Shown: piece by piece, positions 5,182 to 12,819 of the stretch | Numbering within the stretch: the stretch's first letter is position 1 | Layout: each line of letters starts with the position of its first letter | Assembly: GCA_003451715.1 (NCBI GenBank) | Contig: DMJN01000120.1 | Location: 1 to 13,093, forward strand | Reading direction: 5' to 3' | Origin: Gammaproteobacteria bacterium | GTDB lineage: Bacteria; Pseudomonadota; Gammaproteobacteria; Pseudomonadales; Pseudohongiellaceae | Length of the DNA: 13,093 nt | The notes under the pieces: model-generated | What the model saw: the letters and a program-made list of their open reading frames with translations, nothing else | Database searches by the model: none | Told to the model about the DNA's origin: nothing | Translations under genes and position numbers: made by a program

Positions 5182-7862
5182 TAAAATCCACTGCCAACCG
5201 TAAAATCGAAACTCTTGGTATCGTCACCCGCTTTATCCCCGAACGGTGTCGCCAGATACAGAGTCAGGGGTCCGAAAGGCGAAAGATAGGTAACACTTAC
5301 TCCTGCCGAATAGCGGAATTCACCCACGTCGAAATCCGAACAGTTCCTAAGCTGGGTCTGTCTTTTTGTACAATTTGACGAAAAAACATTTCCAGCGTCA
5401 ATAAAAAAAGCCGATCTTACTCGACTTCTATCCGGCATGAAAGGCAAGGGAAATAACAATTCCAGGGTCGCTGTAGCCAGTATATTACCACCAAAACTGT
5501 CAAAATCCTTGTCAAGAAAGAAATCCTGTACCGCCAGTGCGACTTCCGGGTTGCCATTAACGTCCAGCACCGGATTGCCATTTTCATCCAGCAGCCCAGT
5601 AGTCTCATAACCAAATGACTCCGGATCGACACTTGCCGAGCCATCCTCATTGCGAATAATGTCGCCATTTTCATCCCGCAGCAAGGAGATACCATTTTGT
5701 GTCAGGTAGCGTGATCCCGGGGTGCTCATGGGACCCAGGCTATTCTCCTCAAACCCTCGCAGCATGCCTCCGCCGCTCGACAGCCCGCCGGCAAAGAAAT
5801 TGTTAAAGAATGGGAGTTCTCCGGTCTTGCCATAGCCGAAGCCGTAACCGAGATTAGCGCGTAAACCAATCACCCATTCCCGACTCTGGCTTATGGGCCA
5901 GAGAATCTGGCCTGAGTAGTTGATTCGCGCGTATTCCAGATCGCTGCCAGGCAGCGTTACTTCCACACCAACTTGATGCAACGACCCATCAGTAGCCAGT
6001 TGGCCACGGTTCAGCGTGTTGCGGAACCAGTTCCCGGTAATCGTAAAGTTATCAAACACATCGCCAAACTTGTCGACGAAACCCCTATCCGGGTTTGTTC
6101 GCAACTGAATATTACTTAGGTTGGCCACGTTTCCCAGTACTGAATCGACGATCGGTCCATTAAAGGGGTTGGCATTAAAAGGCGTAATTATATATTGATC
6201 AACACCGTCGAAGAGTACTGGGCTGGATATGATTTCCTGCACAGAACCAAAACCCGCGCTCAATTCGGTGTGGGTAAATCCCAGGTCGAATCCGAGTATC
6301 TGAATTTCACTCAACGGGTAACTGAAACTAAAGGAGCCACCATAGGTGTTGGTGTTAAAGTTAGAAACATTAAACGGCGAGTCTATTTCCTGCCAGAAAA
6401 GATTGAATCCCCTGCTCACGCCATCGGCTGTGAAATAGGGATCCATAAACTGAAAATTCAATCCCTGCTGGAACCGGCTTCTATTTACGCCAATTCCGAT
6501 AGTCCGCCCGGTGCCCAGAAAATTTTGTGCCTGCAGACTGATACTGGCGAAGAAGTCTCCCCCACCCCCTGTACCGATGGAAAAACTAACTGCACCGAAA
6601 TTCTGCTCGACTACGTCGTAGTTCACATCGATCTGGTCTTCAGTGCCCGGCACCTCTTCGGTTTCCACTTCCACCGTCTCAAAATAGCCCAGGCGTTCCA
6701 GGCGCACCTTGGATTGTTCGATCTGCAGGCTAGATGCTGGGGCGCTCTCTAACTGGCGCATTTCACGCCTCAAGACATCATCGGCGGTGTCCAGATTACC
6801 GCTGTAGTTGATGCGATTCACATAGGTGCGATTGCCTGGCTGGATAAAGAACGTCACCTCCACGGTCTGATCTTCTTCATTGACCTCAGGGACACCGGTG
6901 GCCTCGGCAAAGGCATAACCCAGATTACCGAGAAACTGCACCATGATTTCCTCAGTACCAGTGACCAGTCCCTGTGAATATATTTGACCGGGGCGCACGA
7001 AGATGGCGGCACGTAACAGGGCCTCGGCATCCACCAGATCACCGGCTAGATCGACTGCATCGACAGTGAATTGGTAGCCTTCGGTAAAATTGATCGTGAC
7101 ATAGACTTCTTTACGGTCGGGAGTAATGGCTATAGGGGTGGAATCGATATTGAATTCAACATAGCCGTTATCCAGGTAGAATGACTCGAGTCGCTCCAGG
7201 TCGCCGGAAAATTGTTCTCGGGAGTAGCGGTCTCTACGGCTTAGAAACAGGTACCAGGGCTTGGTGCCGAGTTCAAACAGGCCTAGCAGTTCTTCTTCCT
7301 CGAAAGACTCGTTGCCGACTATATTGATATTTCGAATCCGCGACTCCTCTCCCTCGTTGATATCCAGGCTGATTGCGACCCGGTTACGAGGTAACTCTTC
7401 GACTTCAATTTCGACCGCAGCACCATAGCGACCACGGGAGGAGTACACATCCTGGATGCCCTGCTGAATAACCTCCAGCGCGGCTCGAGTAAAAATCTGT
7501 CCTTCGGCAATTTCGGCGGAGGCCATATTATCGAGTATGTCCTCAGTTTCGAGGACACTGTTACCTTCGATACTAATCTCCGCCACCGAGGGTCGTTCCA
7601 GGACTGTAATTACCAGAATATCGCCTTCCCGGGACACCTCGATCTCATCGAAATACTCAGAGGCGTGTAACTCACGAATAATTAGAGCTGAGGTGCCCTC
7701 GGTTACGTCATCCCCAATTCCTACCGGCAGCAGGTTGTAAATAATCCCGGGCGAAATACGTTGATAGCCGTCGACAATAATGTCGGCGATAGTGAAATCT
7801 TGCGCGTTGAGGGTGTTTGGAAACCCAAAGGCCACCATCAAACAGAAAACTAGTTTCTTCAT
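5181..7862 (-). CDS. bamA: Outer membrane protein assembly factor BamA
   Basis: This Omp85-family insertase folds beta-barrel proteins into the outer membrane. It has a signal peptide (1-20, cleavage after TLNA), five POTRA domains (about 22-420) and a 16-strand C-terminal barrel (about 424-893). Landmarks are the family loop-6 motif LRGF (701-704, followed by EENSLGP), the conserved GNWFRNTLNRG-TDG segment (610-626) and a C-terminal beta-signal FDFTVGSGF ending in Phe. At 893 residues it is about 83 longer than E. coli BamA. By eye the excess falls in two surface loops: about 38 residues in loop 4 (533-605) and about 43 in loop 6 (705-790, with Asp/Asn-Gly repeats). The only two cysteines of the mature protein are C831 and C841 in loop 7. 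The POTRA region is rich in Asp and Glu. It follows rseP by 63 bp. Confidence 0.98.
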   Translation of the reverse strand: MKKLVFCLMVAFGFPNTLNAQDFTIADIIVDGYQRISPGIIYNLLPVGIGDDVTEGTSALIIRELHASEYFDEIEVSREGDILVITVLERPSVAEISIEGNSVLETEDILDNMASAEIAEGQIFTRAALEVIQQGIQDVYSSRGRYGAAVEIEVEELPRNRVAISLDINEGEESRIRNINIVGNESFEEEELLGLFELGTKPWYLFLSRRDRYSREQFSGDLERLESFYLDNGYVEFNIDSTPIAITPDRKEVYVTINFTEGYQFTVDAVDLAGDLVDAEALLRAAIFVRPGQIYSQGLVTGTEEIMVQFLGNLGYAFAEATGVPEVNEEDQTVEVTFFIQPGNRTYVNRINYSGNLDTADDVLRREMRQLESAPASSLQIEQSKVRLERLGYFETVEVETEEVPGTEDQIDVNYDVVEQNFGAVSFSIGTGGGGDFFASISLQAQNFLGTGRTIGIGVNRSRFQQGLNFQFMDPYFTADGVSRGFNLFWQEIDSPFNVSNFNTNTYGGSFSFSYPLSEIQILGFDLGFTHTELSAGFGSVQEIISSPVLFDGVDQYIITPFNANPFNGPIVDSVLGNVANLSNIQLRTNPDRGFVDKFGDVFDNFTITGNWFRNTLNRGQLATDGSLHQVGVEVTLPGSDLEYARINYSGQILWPISQSREWVIGLRANLGYGFGYGKTGELPFFNNFFAGGLSSGGGMLRGFEENSLGPMSTPGSRYLTQNGISLLRDENGDIIRNEDGSASVDPESFGYETTGLLDENGNPVLDVNGNPEVALAVQDFFLDKDFDSFGGNILATATLELLFPLPFMPDRSRVRSAFFIDAGNVFSSNCTKRQTQLRNCSDFDVGEFRYSAGVSVTYLSPFGPLTLYLATPFGDKAGDDTKSFDFTVGSGF

Positions 7863-7925
7863 TTGTAATGCTTACTCAAATTCCAGTTATTGTTACTTGG
7901 CGGTGGGTTTCTTAGGGATCCCTGG

Positions 7926-9314
7926 TTATAGTATTCGGACAAAGTCGTTGTATATAGCTAACACCATTATCCCCGAGATTAACAGTAGACCCAGTTGCAA
8001 TCCCCAGGCCTGGATGCGTTCTGGCACCGGGCGTCTGATGACTGCTTCTATCATGTGGTACATCAAATGCCCTCCATCCAATACCGGGATCGGCATCAGG
8101 TTAAGCACTCCTAGTGAGATGCTCAACAGCGCCAGGAATCCCAGATAGACATTCAGGCCATATGAGGCTGTTTCCCCCGCTACTTGAGCAATCGTTATCG
8201 GGCCATTGATATTCTTGATCGAAATCAGACCAATGATCATTTTTTTAATTGATGCAAGAACAAAGACCGATTTATCCCAAGTCTCTTGCAGCGCCGGCTG
8301 AATTGCAGTGAGCGGTCCAAAATGAATTGCTCGCAGCGCCTCCGGAGGCAAGATTTCAGACAAGCTGGTTTCCTGTACATAGGCGCCAATAGAACCGATT
8401 GCTCTACCGTTTTCGCCTCTGACAAGTTCGGGTCGTAGTTCCAGACCAGTCTCACTTCCACTGCGTTGGACAATGACATCCAGGTCGAGTTCCGGGCTAT
8501 TCCTGATGACTTCGACCCAATGGGTCCAGCCCAGAATTGGTTCACCATTTACCGACAGGACTTCATCGCCTGGCTGCAAGCCACCGAATTCTGCTCTGCC
8601 GCCCGCTATCGTGCCGCCTATGAGTGCGGGAATCTCGATGCGCACGATACCGAGGTTGGTAACCGGATCGGGTTCGGTATCTCCCCCCATCCATGCCTGA
8701 ATAGGTATCCGCACGTCGCGGATGCTGCTGGAATCGGCAGGATCTACGCTGAGCACCAGCTCACCAGTTTCGCCGAGTCGGCCCAGCATCTGCAGCGTTA
8801 CCTGTTGCCAGATAATGGTCGCCTGTCCGTCCACGGCGAGGATTTCATCGCCCACTTCCAGTCCTGCCAACTGAGCCGCAGAATTATCATATACTCCATT
8901 AATTATAGGAGCTATCCCATTGATTCCATAAGATATATTGATTACCCAGTAAACAAAGATTGCAAGCAGAAAATTAAACCCAGGACCTGCTGCGACTATT
9001 GCCATGCGCTGCCAGAGTGGCTTACAGGCAAAAGATAGATGGCGCTCGTTAGCGGGCACCTCACTGGCATCAGCCACCGTGGTGTCCTCCTGACCCAGTA
9101 TCTTGACGTACCCCCCCAGGGGAATGGGGGCCAGTACGTATTCCACACCATCCTTGCCGATCCAGGTTTTTACGGCCCACCCGAAGCCGATAGAGAATCG
9201 CAACACTTTCACGCCACAGCGACGTGCCACCCAGAAATGACCGAACTCGTGAATGGTCACGAGAATCCCTAGCGTCACGATCAGGGCGAACACACTTATG
9301 ATAAAATCAGGCAT
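7926..9314 (-). CDS. rseP: Site-2 intramembrane zinc metalloprotease RseP
   Basis: This inner-membrane S2P-family protease has 462 residues (E. coli 450). It makes the second cut of the anti-sigma factor RseA/MucA, releasing sigma-E during envelope stress, and also clears remnant signal peptides. The zinc motif is HEFGH (H22, E23, H26) in the first membrane segment, and the second half of the active site is MPIPVLDGGH with D413. Four membrane segments are visible, at about 3-25, 104-127, 388-409 and 436-456. Between the second and third lie two periplasmic PDZ domains, about 130-215 and 220-300, with GLEVGDEILAVDG and GLQPGDEVLSVNG cores. GGYVKILGQED (67-77) is also typical. The ATG lacks a clear Shine-Dalgarno sequence. 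It lies 43 bp after dxr and directly before bamA, a major sigma-E target in E. coli. Confidence 0.98.
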   Translation of the reverse strand: MPDFIISVFALIVTLGILVTIHEFGHFWVARRCGVKVLRFSIGFGWAVKTWIGKDGVEYVLAPIPLGGYVKILGQEDTTVADASEVPANERHLSFACKPLWQRMAIVAAGPGFNFLLAIFVYWVINISYGINGIAPIINGVYDNSAAQLAGLEVGDEILAVDGQATIIWQQVTLQMLGRLGETGELVLSVDPADSSSIRDVRIPIQAWMGGDTEPDPVTNLGIVRIEIPALIGGTIAGGRAEFGGLQPGDEVLSVNGEPILGWTHWVEVIRNSPELDLDVIVQRSGSETGLELRPELVRGENGRAIGSIGAYVQETSLSEILPPEALRAIHFGPLTAIQPALQETWDKSVFVLASIKKMIIGLISIKNINGPITIAQVAGETASYGLNVYLGFLALLSISLGVLNLMPIPVLDGGHLMYHMIEAVIRRPVPERIQAWGLQLGLLLISGIMVLAIYNDFVRIL

Positions 9315-9334
9315 TATGGTAATGACTTTTCGAA

Positions 9335-9349
9335 GGCCTCATCCAGGCC
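9335..9349 (-). repeat. Small hairpin in the dxr-rseP spacer
   Basis: The 43-bp gap contains GGCCT-GGATG-AGGCC on the minus strand, a GC-rich 5-bp stem with a 5-nt loop, nine bases after the dxr stop codon. The downstream sequence TTCGAAAAG is not a T-run, so it is not a standard terminator. It may be an intercistronic mRNA element. The evidence is the stem alone. Confidence 0.3.
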
Positions 9350-9357
9350 GTGTCTAA

Positions 9358-10551
9358 TCAGTGAAAATCCTTTGATATCAATTCCTTAGATAAGCTTCGA
9401 GCCCGCCTATCGACGTCCTGAATAATAGCCAGACTTAGCGCCGCTTCACAAGGTATTTTCGACATAACCGCATCAATAATTAACGGAATTTGAGTAAAAC
9501 GCAACGCCCCTTCCAGAAAAGCGGCCACCGCTTCTTCATTAGCCGCATTCAGGGCAGCGGGCGCCGTGCCACCCTGCTTTGCCGCTTCAATGCCCAGTGT
9601 CAGGCAGGGAAATCGCTCGGTATCCGGGGTGTGGAACTGCAATGTGCCAATATCAGCCAATCGCAGAGGCTTTACTCCCGATGTGATGCGCTCTGGATAA
9701 GCCAGGCCATGGGCGATGGGTACCCGCATATCCGGATTCGCCATCTGTGCCAGCACCGAGCCGTCCCGATAGTGCACCATCGAATGAATGATACTCTGGG
9801 GGTGGATTAATACTTCGATCTGCTCCGCATTTGCACCAAACAGGTAACTGGCCTCGATGAATTCCAGACCCTTGTTCATCATGGTTGCCGAATCAACCGA
9901 TATCTTACGCCCCATGGACCATTGCGGATGTTTGCAGGCCTGTTCTGGGGTAATGCTGTCGAACTGCTGCAAGTCAGTGCTCAGAAAGGGCCCACCCGAT
10001 GCTGTTAGCACAAGCTTTTCCACCCCGGTCATCGATGATCCGTCGGCTGCCTCACCGTTGCGCGCGAGGCACTGAAAAATTGCATTGTGTTCGCTGTCGA
10101 TAGGAATGATGGTCGCACCGCAGCGAGCCGCGCTATCCATAAACAATTCACCGGACATCACCAGTGATTCCTTGTTCGCCAACAGCAGTTTTTTACCAGC
10201 GGCGACTGCCGCCAGGGTAGATTCCAGTCCCGCGGCACCCACGATTGCAGCCATGACTACCTGTACTTCTGCATCGCTGGCAATGCGTTCGAGCGCATCG
10301 TTTTCGGTCAGTAATGCCGTAGCGCAGTCACTCTCGGCAAGCAGCCCTGCGAACTGCTCCTTGCTGGCTGCATCGGTGACCACGGCGAAGGCGGGCCGGT
10401 ACTGTTGACATTGTTGCAATAACAGCTCGACATTACGGTGAGCAGTCAATGCAAATACTCGATAGCCTGGATTTTGATCGAGAATAGCCAGGGTATTCCT
10501 GCCCACGGAACCGGTCGAACCGAGTATGCTTATTGAGACAGCTTCACTCAT
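9358..10551 (-). CDS. dxr: 1-deoxy-D-xylulose 5-phosphate reductoisomerase
   Basis: This cytoplasmic enzyme has 397 residues (E. coli 398). It converts DXP to 2-C-methyl-D-erythritol 4-phosphate with NADPH, the committed step of the non-mevalonate isoprenoid pathway. The NADPH-binding motif is ILGSTGSVGRNTL (9-21). LLANKESLVMSG (123-134) follows. PIDSEHNAIFQ gives metal ligands D152 and E154, and MNKGLEFIEASYL gives E230 and E233. The flexible lid region HPQWSMGRKISVDSATM (208-224) is intact. The ATG overlaps the cdsA stop as ATGA (10548-10551), which suggests translational coupling. Isoprenoid precursors made here feed UppS, encoded two genes upstream. Its position after cdsA matches Pseudomonas rather than E. 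coli. Confidence 0.98.
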   Translation of the reverse strand: MSEAVSISILGSTGSVGRNTLAILDQNPGYRVFALTAHRNVELLLQQCQQYRPAFAVVTDAASKEQFAGLLAESDCATALLTENDALERIASDAEVQVVMAAIVGAAGLESTLAAVAAGKKLLLANKESLVMSGELFMDSAARCGATIIPIDSEHNAIFQCLARNGEAADGSSMTGVEKLVLTASGGPFLSTDLQQFDSITPEQACKHPQWSMGRKISVDSATMMNKGLEFIEASYLFGANAEQIEVLIHPQSIIHSMVHYRDGSVLAQMANPDMRVPIAHGLAYPERITSGVKPLRLADIGTLQFHTPDTERFPCLTLGIEAAKQGGTAPAALNAANEEAVAAFLEGALRFTQIPLIIDAVMSKIPCEAALSLAIIQDVDRRARSLSKELISKDFH

Positions 10552-11417
10552 AAATCACCGAGATCCGGCAGTACCAGCTGCAGGGTCAGTACGAAGCTTG
10601 GAATAACCGCAACCAGCCCGTCGACCCTGTCCAGGATGCCACCATGACCCGGAAGTAGCGCCCCACTGTCTTTAATATTGCGATTGCGTTTGAGCATGCT
10701 CTCCACCAGGTCGCCGATCACGTCGAAGAAAATCACGGCAAGGCTTAGTAGTATCAGTAAGCCAATCTGCAAAGGATCCAGCTTCAGCAGGTAAGTGTGC
10801 AATGCCCAGATTAACAGCAGGCCTAATAATAAACTCAGGGATAAACCACCCCACACGCCTTCCCAGGATTTATTTGGACTGAGTCGTGGCGCCAGCTTTG
10901 TATGTCCAAATAGAGTACCAGCGAAGTAAGCACCTATATCGACCGCGGCAACCATAATCACGAGAGCGAACACCAGGTAGCCCTGCTCGAACAGGTACTT
11001 CAGTTGAACAATGCCCACCCAGGTAGGTAACAGCGTTAACAAACCCATAATGGCTATTTTGGATTTATCATTCCAGAGCTCTGCGTTGTGCGGATAATCT
11101 TTCAGCATCAACGATACCATTAACCAGAACAGCAGCCCCAAGCCGAGAATAAGAGAAGCTCTGAGACTATCGATTGAATGGGCTGCCGGTGTTACTTTTA
11201 GCAGAAAGAACAGACCGACCAGCATGACCGCCAGAGTCGCAGAATAAGCAAGCCTGGATTTGTTATCGGTAAGCCCTATGAATCCACCCCATTCCCAACT
11301 ACCCAGTAACACAAGCAACGCAATAAGAATAGCAAAGTTAAAAGAAGACAACAGTGTCGTTGCCAAAATCAAACCGAGCAGTAATATAACAGCAGTTATG
11401 ATGCGCTGTTTTAACAC
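10548..11417 (-). CDS. cdsA: Phosphatidate cytidylyltransferase (CDP-diglyceride synthase)
   Basis: This polytopic inner-membrane enzyme has 289 residues (E. coli 285). It makes CDP-diacylglycerol from phosphatidate and CTP, the branch point for all bacterial phospholipids. Hydrophobic stretches recur through the protein, for example at about 7-24, 28-45, 57-73, 88-105, 122-138, 147-165, 190-207 and 217-236. The family signature is complete near the C-terminus: SMLKRNRNIKDSG then LPGHGGILDRVDG, spanning 240-267. LSPNKSWEGVWGG (179-191) is another conserved block. The start is GTG (11415-11417), overlapping the uppS stop by one base (TAGTG). GGTGGAG lies four bases upstream inside uppS, so ribosomes finishing uppS probably reinitiate here. 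Confidence 0.97.
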   Translation of the reverse strand: MLKQRIITAVILLLGLILATTLLSSFNFAILIALLVLLGSWEWGGFIGLTDNKSRLAYSATLAVMLVGLFFLLKVTPAAHSIDSLRASLILGLGLLFWLMVSLMLKDYPHNAELWNDKSKIAIMGLLTLLPTWVGIVQLKYLFEQGYLVFALVIMVAAVDIGAYFAGTLFGHTKLAPRLSPNKSWEGVWGGLSLSLLLGLLLIWALHTYLLKLDPLQIGLLILLSLAVIFFDVIGDLVESMLKRNRNIKDSGALLPGHGGILDRVDGLVAVIPSFVLTLQLVLPDLGDL

Positions 11418-12160
11418 TAATCTCCACCTTGCTTTCCGTTTTCATGGCCGCCAAAACGACGCTGGCGAGATGCAAAATCATCCAGTGCTATCTGTAATTG
11501 CGCATCGCCGAAATCCGGCCAGAAACAGTCGGTAAAATAGAGTTCGGTATAAGCGAATTGCCAGAGCAGGAAATTGCTTAAGCGATGCTCTCCACCGGTT
11601 CGGATGCAAAGATCCGGGTCAGGATACTCACCCAGACTCGTATGTTGTTGTATCAGATCTATGTCAATCTGTTCACTGCTAAGTTCACCGGCCGCAACTT
11701 TTGTCGCGAACGACTTGGCAGCATTGCAAATATCCCAGCGCCCACCGTAGTCAGCCGCAACTATCACGGTGGTGCCGGTATTATTGCAAGTCCGCTGTTC
11801 TACTTCTTGCATATTACTCTGCAGTTTCTTTGAGAATCCGGTGCGATTTCCAACGAAGCATAACCGTACATTTTTCTTATGCAACTGCTTGATTTCATTG
11901 CGTTTTAATACTGTCAAAAACAGCGCCATCAAGCCCCGCACTTCGCGAATTGGCCGCATCCAGTTTTCACTGCTGAAAGCAAATAGCGTCAGGTAATCTA
12001 TGTTGCGATCCACACAGGAATTTACGATGTCACGAGCAGCCTCGGCTCCATAGCGGTGACCGGATTTGGTAGGCAGTCCTTTAGCCATGGCCCAGCGGTT
12101 ATTACCATCCATGATAATAGCAATATGTTGGGGATACTGTGGATTTGGGTCAGGTGTCAT
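11417..12160 (-). CDS. uppS: Di-trans,poly-cis-undecaprenyl-diphosphate synthase
   Basis: This cis-prenyltransferase has 247 residues (E. coli 253). It condenses isopentenyl diphosphate with farnesyl diphosphate to make C55 undecaprenyl diphosphate, precursor of the lipid carrier for peptidoglycan and O-antigen. Visible motifs are IAIIMDGNNRWA with catalytic D18 (E. coli D26), KSGHRYGAE (H35), LTLFAFSSENWMRP (57-70) and the substrate diphosphate-binding block DLCIRTGGEHRLSNFLLWQ with R187 and R193. E206 in YTELYF is the C-terminal metal-linked residue. The ATG has GAG seven bases upstream, a modest ribosome-binding site. A 66-bp spacer follows frr. A 13-nt palindrome (TCCTGAATCAGGA, 12209-12221) lies just after the frr stop codon but is too small to call a terminator. 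Confidence 0.98.
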   Translation of the reverse strand: MTPDPNPQYPQHIAIIMDGNNRWAMAKGLPTKSGHRYGAEAARDIVNSCVDRNIDYLTLFAFSSENWMRPIREVRGLMALFLTVLKRNEIKQLHKKNVRLCFVGNRTGFSKKLQSNMQEVEQRTCNNTGTTVIVAADYGGRWDICNAAKSFATKVAAGELSSEQIDIDLIQQHTSLGEYPDPDLCIRTGGEHRLSNFLLWQFAYTELYFTDCFWPDFGDAQLQIALDDFASRQRRFGGHENGKQGGD

Positions 12161-12226
12161 TGTTTAACTCTATACTACACTCCGACTCCTTCAAGTCTGA
12201 TGCCGTGATCCTGAATCAGGAATTCA

Positions 12227-12784
12227 TTAAAAAGAAAGTAAATCTTCTTCCTTGACATGAAAAACAGATTCAACGGCGGCAACATATTTATCGGTCAATT
12301 TCTGAACCTGATCCTCTGCGCGATGATATTCATCTTCGCTAATTTCTTTCTCTTTCTCCAAGTCCTTGAAGTCTGAATTTGCATCGCGCCGGATATTCCG
12401 AATAGCCACTCTGGCATTTTCTGCTTCATGCTTAGCCTGCTTGGTATATTCCCGCCGAGTTTCTTCAGTCAGTGGCGGCATGGGTACGCGTATGGTTTCA
12501 CCATTATTGGAGGGATTCAAACCCAAATCAGATTTTAGTATGGCTCTCTCAATCTCTTTAATTAGTTGCTTTTCCCAGGGAGAGATGAGCAATGAACGTC
12601 CTTCTTCGACACTGACATTAGCCAGTTGATTTAAAGGCGTATCGGCACCGTAATAAGACACTATCACGCTGTCGAGAATACTGGGATGGGCACGCCCCGT
12701 ACGGATCTTTTTATAAGCGTCTTCCAGGGAACCAACACTCTTCTGCATTCTTTGTTCTGCGTCTGCAATTATCTCATCGATCAT
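12227..12784 (-). CDS. frr: Ribosome recycling factor
   Basis: This cytoplasmic protein has 185 residues, identical in length to the E. coli protein. With EF-G it splits the post-termination ribosome complex. It opens with MIDEIIADAEQRMQKSVGSLEDAYKKIRTGRAHPSILD, the domain I helix and conserved TGRA block (about residues 29-32). Domain II carries YYGADTPLNQLANVSVEEGRSLLISPWEKQLIKEIERAI, and NPSNNGETIRVPMPPLTEETRRE is the hinge and domain II-I return. The C-terminal long helices include KDLEKEKEISEDEYHRAEDQVQKLTDKY. The start has a strong GGAGG at 12793-12797, eight bases upstream. The pyrH-frr spacer is only 35 bp and the pair is conserved across bacteria. The gene ends TAATGA, a tandem stop. 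Confidence 0.99.
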   Translation of the reverse strand: MIDEIIADAEQRMQKSVGSLEDAYKKIRTGRAHPSILDSVIVSYYGADTPLNQLANVSVEEGRSLLISPWEKQLIKEIERAILKSDLGLNPSNNGETIRVPMPPLTEETRREYTKQAKHEAENARVAIRNIRRDANSDFKDLEKEKEISEDEYHRAEDQVQKLTDKYVAAVESVFHVKEEDLLSF

Positions 12785-12792
12785 ATATTGTT

Positions 12793-12797
12793 CCTCC
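12793..12797 (-). promoter_or_regulatory. Strong Shine-Dalgarno site of frr
   Basis: GGAGG on the minus strand lies eight bases before the frr ATG at 12784. It is the best ribosome-binding site in the window, in keeping with the high expression expected of ribosome recycling factor. Confidence 0.8.
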
Positions 12798-12819
12798 GTT
12801 CACAAAACGCAATACCACA

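Noticed and set aside
6195..6752. Plus-strand open frame of 185 codons opposite bamA
   Set aside because: It lies fully antisense to the BamA barrel and POTRA 5 region, has mixed composition and no recognisable family, and no convincing ribosome-binding site.
7878..7884. GGAATTT upstream of bamA, similar to a sigma-E -35 (GGAACTT)
   Set aside because: It is only 15 bases from the bamA ATG, so the -10 and start site would fall inside the gene; no matching -10 is present.
8466..9038. Plus-strand open frame of 190 codons opposite rseP
   Set aside because: Antisense to the RseP PDZ region; the translation has no recognisable domain or coherent hydrophobic pattern. Treated as a shadow frame.
12169..12174. 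TATAGA upstream of uppS as a possible -10
   Set aside because: The nearest -35-like hexamer (TTGAAG) gives a 14-bp spacer, too short, and no extended -10 TG is present.
12209..12221. Palindrome TCCTGAATCAGGA after the frr stop as a terminator
   Set aside because: The centre is one base, leaving too short an RNA stem once a loop forms, and no T-run follows.
12804..12813. AAAACGCAAT shared with the lpxA-lpxB spacer (2011-2020), also present inverted inside uppS
   Set aside because: A single 10-mer shared between two spacers and one coding region can occur by chance, and the pyrH-frr copy has no inverted partner. A genome-wide motif count would be needed to revive it.
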